Part shown: positions 59,144 through 64,000 of the stretch, in pieces
Position numbering within the stretch: position 1 is the stretch's first letter
Layout: every line of letters begins with the position of its first letter
Assembly: GCF_017565305.1 (NCBI RefSeq)
Contig: NZ_JAGEKP010000006.1
Coordinates: 48,233 to 112,232, forward strand
Source of the DNA: Leifsonia sp. TF02-11
GTDB lineage: Bacteria > Actinomycetota > Actinomycetes > Actinomycetales > Microbacteriaceae
Direction of reading: 5' to 3'
Length of the DNA: 64,000 bases
Made by a program: the position numbers and the translations under genes
Notes under the pieces: model-generated
What the model saw: only the letters and a program-made list of their open reading frames with translations
The model's database searches: none
What the model was told of the DNA's origin: nothing

Positions 59144-60433
59144 ATGAAAGCAGCACGTCTCTCCGTGATCGCGGGGATGGTGGCCATCACGGGCCTCGCC
59201 CTTGCGGGATGCACCGGCGGCGGATCGGGAGGCAGCGGGGGCGGAGACGCCAACGCCAACCTCGACGGCAAGGGCCCCATCACCTACGTGCAGGGCAAGG
59301 ACAACTCCAACGTGGTCCGTCCGCTCATCGAGAAGTGGAACGCGGCACACCCGAACGAGAAGGTCACCTTCAAGGAGCAGACCGACCAGGCCGACCAACA
59401 GCACGACGACCTCGTGCAGCACTTCCAGGCGAAGGACGCGAACTACGACGTGGTCGATGTCGACGTCGTGTGGACGGGCGAGTTCGCCGCGAAGGGCTGG
59501 CTGCAGCCGCTGACCGGAAACTTCAAGATGGACAACTCGGCCCTGCTCGCCCCGACCGTCAAGTCGGGCACCTACAACGGAACGCAGTACGCGGCCCCGC
59601 AGACCTCCGACGGCGGAATCCTCTACTACCGCAAGGACCTCGTCACCTCTCCGCCCAAGACGTGGGACGAGATGCTGAAGGACTGCGACATCGCCAAGGC
59701 GCAGAACATCGGCTGCTACGCCGGTCAGTTCGCCCAGTACGAGGGCCTGACGGTGAACGTGGCAGAGGCCATCAACACCAACGGCGGCACCATCGTCGGT
59801 GACGACGGCAAGACCGTCACCGTCGACAGCTCACAGGCCAACGCGGGTCTGACCCGCCTGGTGGACGGCTTCAAGAACGGGCAGATCCCGGCTGAGGCCA
59901 TCACCTACCAGGAGGAGCAGGGCCGCCAGGCGTTCGAGGCCGGCAAGCTGATGTTCCTGCGCAACTGGCCGTACGTGTACAGCCTGGCCAAGACGGACGG
60001 CTCCTCCACGGTCAAGGACACCTTCGGCATCGCGCCGCTGCCCGGAATCACCGCGGACAAGCCGGGCGTCTCGAGCCTGGGCGGCCACAACGCCGCGATC
60101 AGCGTGTACAGCAAGCACAAGGCGACGGCCTTCGAGTTCCTGAAGTTCCTGCAGAGCGAAGAGACCCAGAAGTTCTTCGTGACCCAGGGCTCGCTCGCTC
60201 CCGTGCTCACGTCGCTGTACGACGACGCGTCGCTGAACAGCCAACTGCCGTACCTGTCGACCCTGAAGACGTCGATCGCCAACGCGGTTCCGCGTCCGGT
60301 GTCGCCGTTCTACCCGGCCATCACCAAGGCCGTGCAGGACAACGCCTACGCGGCGCTGAAGGGCGACAAGTCGGTCGACCAGGCGCTGAAGGACATGTCG
60401 GCGGCCATCAAGACCGCGAGCTCGGGCCAGTAG
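59144..60433 (+). CDS. Sugar ABC transporter substrate-binding lipoprotein
   Basis: 429 residues from an ATG with GAGGAG eight bases upstream. The lipobox is LALAGC (Cys23). The SBP_bac_1 fold begins GPITYVQGKDNSNVVRPLIE and contains DVDVVWTGEFAAKGWLQPLT and KLMFLRNWPYVYSLAKTDGS. It heads a five-gene operon with two permeases, a small membrane protein and a LacI regulator. The layout resembles maltose/trehalose (LpqY- or ThuE-like) importers of actinobacteria, but the ligand is not certain. Confidence 0.93.
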   Translation: MKAARLSVIAGMVAITGLALAGCTGGGSGGSGGGDANANLDGKGPITYVQGKDNSNVVRPLIEKWNAAHPNEKVTFKEQTDQADQQHDDLVQHFQAKDANYDVVDVDVVWTGEFAAKGWLQPLTGNFKMDNSALLAPTVKSGTYNGTQYAAPQTSDGGILYYRKDLVTSPPKTWDEMLKDCDIAKAQNIGCYAGQFAQYEGLTVNVAEAINTNGGTIVGDDGKTVTVDSSQANAGLTRLVDGFKNGQIPAEAITYQEEQGRQAFEAGKLMFLRNWPYVYSLAKTDGSSTVKDTFGIAPLPGITADKPGVSSLGGHNAAISVYSKHKATAFEFLKFLQSEETQKFFVTQGSLAPVLTSLYDDASLNSQLPYLSTLKTSIANAVPRPVSPFYPAITKAVQDNAYAALKGDKSVDQALKDMSAAIKTASSGQ

Positions 60434-60520
60434 CACCCGAGCCCACCACGGTCGCCGGGCGGCGGGACCCTTCCCGCCGCCCGGCTCCTCCACTTCCCGC
60501 TCTTCCTTTCGGAGGCACAC

Positions 60521-61558
60521 ATGTCAACGCCGAACGTCGTCGCCCCCTCATCAACGAACAGCGCCGGTAAGCAGCCTGAGCAGCGCGCCGGGGTCAAGCA
60601 CAATCGTCGCCAGCAGAGCCGCTGGGCCTTTTACCTGATCATCCCCACGATCATCCTGCTCGCTGTCGTGATCGGGTACCCGATCGTCAGCGCCGTCGTG
60701 ATGTCCTTCCAGAAGGACCCGGGACTCGACCCGGCGACCGGCCTGTTCGTGCAAGGCGGCTTCGCAGGGTTCCAGAACTACGCGCACTGGCTGTTCCAGC
60801 AGTGCGCGGGCCCGAACGGCACCACCGTCACGTGCCCGCCCGGCAACCTCGGCTCCACGTTCTGGAGCGCCGTCGGGGTGACCTTCTTCTTCACCGTCAC
60901 GACCGTGATCCTCGAGACCATCCTCGGCCTCTGGTTCGCCCTCATCATGAACCGCGCATTCCGCGGCCGCGGCTTCGTCCGCGCGGCCATCCTGATCCCG
61001 TGGGCGATCCCGACCGCCGTCACCGCGAAGCTGTGGTTCTTCATCTTCTCGGTCGCCGGCGTCGCCAACGCCATCCTCGGCGCCCACATCCTGTGGACGA
61101 GCGACGAATGGGCGTCCCGGTTCGCGGTCATCATCGCCGACACCTGGAAGACGACGCCGTTCATGGCACTGCTCATCCTGGCCGGTCTCCAGATCATCCC
61201 CGAGGACGTCTACGAGGCGGCGAAGATGGACGGCGCCAGCACCTGGCAGCGGTTCTGGCGGGTGACCATGCCGCTGCTGAAGCCGGCCCTGATGGTCGCC
61301 GTGCTGTTCCGCGTGCTCGACGCGCTCCGCATCTACGACCTGCCGCAGATCCTGACAGGCGGTGGAGGCGGAACAGGCCATGCCACGACGACCCTGTCGA
61401 TCCTCGTGGTCGATCAGATCAGGCAGGGCTTCAACAGCGCGGCAGCGCTCTCGACCATCACGTTCATTCTGATCTTCCTCGTCGCGTTCATCTTCGTGCG
61501 GTTCCTCGGCACGAACGTGGTGCGAACACAGGAGACACAAGCGAAGGGAGCGAAGTGA
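60521..61558 (+). CDS. Sugar ABC transporter permease, MalF type
   Basis: 345 residues, ATG preceded by a GGAGG Shine-Dalgarno. The N-terminal 25 residues are polar and basic; six helices follow, and the EAA loop is DVYEAAKMDGASTWQRFWRV. It has a longer first periplasmic loop (SFQKDPGLDPATGLFVQGGF) than the other two MalF-type permeases in the window. Its stop overlaps the next start (TGATG). CUT1 importer subunit; trehalose/maltose-type cargo is possible from similarity of layout. Confidence 0.93.
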   Translation: MSTPNVVAPSSTNSAGKQPEQRAGVKHNRRQQSRWAFYLIIPTIILLAVVIGYPIVSAVVMSFQKDPGLDPATGLFVQGGFAGFQNYAHWLFQQCAGPNGTTVTCPPGNLGSTFWSAVGVTFFFTVTTVILETILGLWFALIMNRAFRGRGFVRAAILIPWAIPTAVTAKLWFFIFSVAGVANAILGAHILWTSDEWASRFAVIIADTWKTTPFMALLILAGLQIIPEDVYEAAKMDGASTWQRFWRVTMPLLKPALMVAVLFRVLDALRIYDLPQILTGGGGGTGHATTTLSILVVDQIRQGFNSAAALSTITFILIFLVAFIFVRFLGTNVVRTQETQAKGAK

Positions 61559-62472
61559 TGACCACCGTCGCCGGCCCCGCAGCGGCCACGGCAGAGGCGA
61601 ACGCCCTGCCGAAGACCCGCACGAAGAACCGCTCGAAGCGCCGCAACAGGAACCAGAGCATCCGCACGGGCGTCCAGGCGATCGTCGTCGTGCTCTGGTG
61701 TCTGCTGCCGTTCTACTGGATGGTCGTCACCTCGTTCCGCGACGTCGGCTACACCAGTGACAACACGCCCTGGTTCACGCACGTGACGCTCGACAACTAC
61801 GTGACCGCGCTCTCGACCAAGCTGGGGAACAACCTGCCAGGCGCCCTGCTGAACTCGCTGTTCATCGGCGTCTGCGTGACGCTGATCTCGCTGGCCGTCG
61901 GCATCTTCGCCTCGTACGCGCTCGCCAGGCTCGACTTCAAGTTCAAGGGCGTCATCCTGGGGATCATCCTGGCCGCATCGATGTTTCCGGGCGTCGCGCT
62001 CATCACCCCGCTGTTCCAGCTGTTCACGAAGATCGGCTGGATGGGCACGTACCAGGCGCTGATCATCCCGGAGATCTCGTTCGCGCTCCCGCTCACGGTC
62101 TACACGCTCGTCTCGTTCTTCCGCGAGATGCCGTGGGACCTGGAGGAGGCCGCGCGGATCGACGGCTGCTCGCAGGCGCAGGCGTTCCGCAAGATCATCC
62201 TGCCGCTGGCCGCGCCCGCCGTGTTCACGACCGCGATCCTCGCGTTCATCTCCTCGTGGAACGAGTTCCTGATCTCCAGCCAGCTGTCGAGCGACGCGAC
62301 GCAGCCGGTGACGGTGGCCATCGCCTCCTTCACAGGAAGCCAGCCGCACCAGGAGCCGTACACGGCGATCATGGCTGCCGGTACGATCGTGACGGTCCCG
62401 CTCATCATCCTGGTGCTGATCTTCCAGCGCCGGATCGTCGCGGGCCTGACCGCAGGTGGAGTGAAGGGCTGA
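61558..62472 (+). CDS. Sugar ABC transporter permease, MalG type
   Basis: 304 residues from an ATG sharing bases with the upstream stop. A basic N-terminus (KTRTKNRSKRRNRNQSIRTG) leads to six helices; the EAA loop is DLEEAARIDGCSQAQAFRKI and the C-terminus is RRIVAGLTAGGVKG. Partner of the 60521 permease. No ATPase gene in the operon, as in the other two importers here. The small membrane gene starts four bases after its stop. Confidence 0.93.
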   Translation: MTTVAGPAAATAEANALPKTRTKNRSKRRNRNQSIRTGVQAIVVVLWCLLPFYWMVVTSFRDVGYTSDNTPWFTHVTLDNYVTALSTKLGNNLPGALLNSLFIGVCVTLISLAVGIFASYALARLDFKFKGVILGIILAASMFPGVALITPLFQLFTKIGWMGTYQALIIPEISFALPLTVYTLVSFFREMPWDLEEAARIDGCSQAQAFRKIILPLAAPAVFTTAILAFISSWNEFLISSQLSSDATQPVTVAIASFTGSQPHQEPYTAIMAAGTIVTVPLIILVLIFQRRIVAGLTAGGVKG

Positions 62473-62476
62473 CCCG

Positions 62477-62713
62477 ATGCGCAGGAACGACCCGAAGGAG
62501 TACATCGATGTCGGTCTCGGCTTCGTCGGCTTCTTCGGTGTCGCGTTCGTGATCATCACCGCCGTCTGCGAGCTCACCGGACAACAGGCGCTCCCCTGGG
62601 CGCTGGTCTCACTCACGCTCGTCGTCGTCTTCGTACTGCTCCTCCAGGCGCGCCGCCGAATGGCGGCGGCGCGCCTGAGGGCGGAAGAGGCGCGGGCGAC
62701 CCAGGACTCCTGA
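62477..62713 (+). CDS. Small membrane protein in sugar-importer operon
   Basis: 78 residues, ATG start. Two hydrophobic helices (about residues 10-33 and 38-56: VGLGFVGFFGVAFVIITAVC and LPWALVSLTLVVVFVLLLQA) and a basic, alanine-rich C-terminal tail. It lies four bases after the MalG-type permease and ten bases before the LacI gene, all on the same strand. No family recognised; an accessory role in the importer is possible. Confidence 0.75.
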   Translation: MRRNDPKEYIDVGLGFVGFFGVAFVIITAVCELTGQQALPWALVSLTLVVVFVLLLQARRRMAAARLRAEEARATQDS

Positions 62714-62723
62714 CGGGACGCGC

Positions 62724-63731
62724 ATGGCTGGAATCGAGGAGGTCGCGCGCGCGACCGGCGTCTCCACGGCGACGGTCTCGCGGGCGCTGCGGGGGCTCCC
62801 GAACGTATCGGACACCACGAGAGCCGCGGTGCGCCGTGCCGCCGACGAGCTCGGCTACGTCGCGTCGTCCAGCGCGTCCGGGCTGGCCAGCGGACGGACA
62901 CTCGCCCTGGGCGTGGTCGTCCCGTCGGTGAGCCGGTGGTTCTACACGCAGGTGCTGGAGGGGGTCGACTCCGAGCTTCGGTCCGCCAGCTACGACATGA
63001 TCCTGTTCAACCTCGGCGGCCACCGCGGAGACCGCGAGCGCGTCTTCCACCGCAGCATCCTGCGCAAGCGCACTGATGCCCTCCTGGCGCTGTGCCTCGA
63101 CTTCACGCCGGACGAGCGCGAGCAGCTGGCCTCCCTCGGCCACCCGACGATCGTCGTCGGAGGTCCGGTGAAGGGACTGCGCAGCGTCGGCATCGACGAG
63201 AAGGCCACCGCGCGCGCGGCGACGGAGCACCTCATCGGCCTCGGCCACACCGACATCGCGCACCTCGGCGGGGAGGACGAGGAGGGTTTGAACAGCAGCG
63301 TCCCGACCGGGAGGCTGCGCGGCTTCGAGAAGGCCATGCGCTCGGCGCACCTGCCGGTCCGGCCCGAATGGGTCATCCCGGGCGGCTTCACGCTTCCGGA
63401 CGGCCGTGCGGCGATGAACCGGCTGCTCGACCGGCCGGGGCCGCGGCCGACCGCCGTGTTCGCCGGCTCGGACGAGATGGCGATGGGAGCGATCCTCGCC
63501 GCGGGAGACCACGGGCTGCGGGTGCCGCAGGACCTGTCGGTCATCGGCATCGACGACCACGACTTCGCCGAGTCGTTCGGCCTCACGACGATGGCGCAGA
63601 GCCCGTTCGAGCAGGGAGCGACGGCCACCCGCATCCTGCTCGACGAGCTCGGCGGAGCAGAGCCGAGCCCGCGTTCGGTGCGTGCGGATGCGACGCTGGT
63701 CGTCCGCGCATCCACAGCACCCCCGCTGTGA
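62724..63731 (+). CDS. LacI-family repressor of the second sugar importer
   Basis: 335 residues, ATG start with a weak Shine-Dalgarno. HTH is GIEEVARATGVSTATVSRAL; the effector domain carries VVPSVSRWFYTQVLEGVDSE and LSVIGIDDHDFAESFGLTTM. It is the last gene of the importer operon, a position typical of self-regulating sugar operons. The paired operators at 59044-59070 are its probable targets. Effector unknown. Confidence 0.92.
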   Translation: MAGIEEVARATGVSTATVSRALRGLPNVSDTTRAAVRRAADELGYVASSSASGLASGRTLALGVVVPSVSRWFYTQVLEGVDSELRSASYDMILFNLGGHRGDRERVFHRSILRKRTDALLALCLDFTPDEREQLASLGHPTIVVGGPVKGLRSVGIDEKATARAATEHLIGLGHTDIAHLGGEDEEGLNSSVPTGRLRGFEKAMRSAHLPVRPEWVIPGGFTLPDGRAAMNRLLDRPGPRPTAVFAGSDEMAMGAILAAGDHGLRVPQDLSVIGIDDHDFAESFGLTTMAQSPFEQGATATRILLDELGGAEPSPRSVRADATLVVRASTAPPL

Positions 63732-63886
63732 CGCCGAATTCATCGATTCTCAGGACGAATTCACCCGGATTCGAGCGAATCGGGCCGGATGTGAACGATC
63801 GAACCCTCCTGATCTGAAACAATGTGTCAACCGGCCGTTGGCCGATCGCGCCTTTCGGGTAGGCACGATCGCGCGCCGACGGCCGT

Positions 63887-63915
63887 CCGTGCCCGCACTC
63901 CTAGTGCGAGCACGG
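63887..63915. terminator. Hairpin downstream of the LacI gene
   Basis: Arms CCGTGCCCGCACT and AGTGCGAGCACGG pair over 13 positions with one mismatch around a 3-base loop. It lies about 150 bases after the LacI stop, beyond a smaller palindrome (GATTCGAGCGAATC, 63769-63782). No T-run is visible. It probably ends the importer operon. Confidence 0.5.
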
Positions 63916-64000
63916 GAAGAGCCGCCCTGACTAGGGCGTGTTGATTAAGTAGATCGACCGGAGGGCAGAGCGCGGACGAGCTCGCGAAGCCGACGGTAGT

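Overview
This is a very GC-rich, gene-dense window with many GTG starts, ATGA-type gene overlaps, lipoprotein-anchored sugar-binding proteins and LacI and ROK repressors. That combination points to a high-GC Gram-positive actinobacterium. A plant- or soil-associated member of the Microbacteriaceae (Leifsonia-like) is my best inference, but there is no rRNA or marker gene to prove it. I found no tRNA, rRNA or CRISPR array and no complete mobile element. No stretch without a gene exceeds about 300 bases.

The first half (1-31991) is mostly a plant-polysaccharide utilisation region. Block 1 (1-8443, minus strand) holds a GH93-like exo-arabinanase, a GH51 arabinofuranosidase, a GH1 hydrolase, an ABC importer and a LacI repressor, with a clear promoter and twin CAACGTTG operators. 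Block 2 (14414-22564) has an ABC importer, a GH31 alpha-xylosidase and two ROK repressors, which suits xyloglucan or isoprimeverose uptake. Block 3 (22632-25629) is a tightly overlapping oxidoreductase-ThuA-oxidoreductase set, probably for 3-keto sugar chemistry. Block 4 (25745-31991) has a CE7-like acetyl esterase divergent from a LacI regulator, then xylA and xylB, then a glycerate kinase. Together these genes would release and import arabinose- and xylose-containing oligosaccharides and feed xylose to xylulose 5-phosphate.

Between blocks 1 and 2 are housekeeping and resistance genes: small membrane proteins, a GNAT, an APH-like kinase, a PAP2 phosphatase, a Bcr/CflA exporter and a Gfo/Idh/MocA oxidoreductase. 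The middle (32077-48718) holds an isomerase relic, an MFS exporter, a LacI regulator with an amino-acid permease, a lipid-linked sugar transferase pair (ArnT/YkcB-like plus GT2-GtrA), thioredoxin, an arylsulfatase, an aldo/keto reductase, a YbdK-type ligase and several small proteins.

The right end (48743-64000) has transsulfuration genes (metB, cbs), an MntR-like regulator near mntH with a clear DtxR/MntR-type box, a large LuxR-ATPase regulator, an ABC exporter and a frameshifted LuxR relic. It ends with a second complete sugar ABC importer operon that carries its own LacI repressor.

The most unusual thing here is a set of long, nearly perfect intergenic palindromes in three sequence pairs (14331/19778, 29118/36422, 41194/43702). 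One pair, almost identical, flanks the sulfatase gene. There is also a 99-bp-spaced cluster of ATTCGTGACGAAT palindromes and a 16-bp tandem array upstream of the glycerate kinase.
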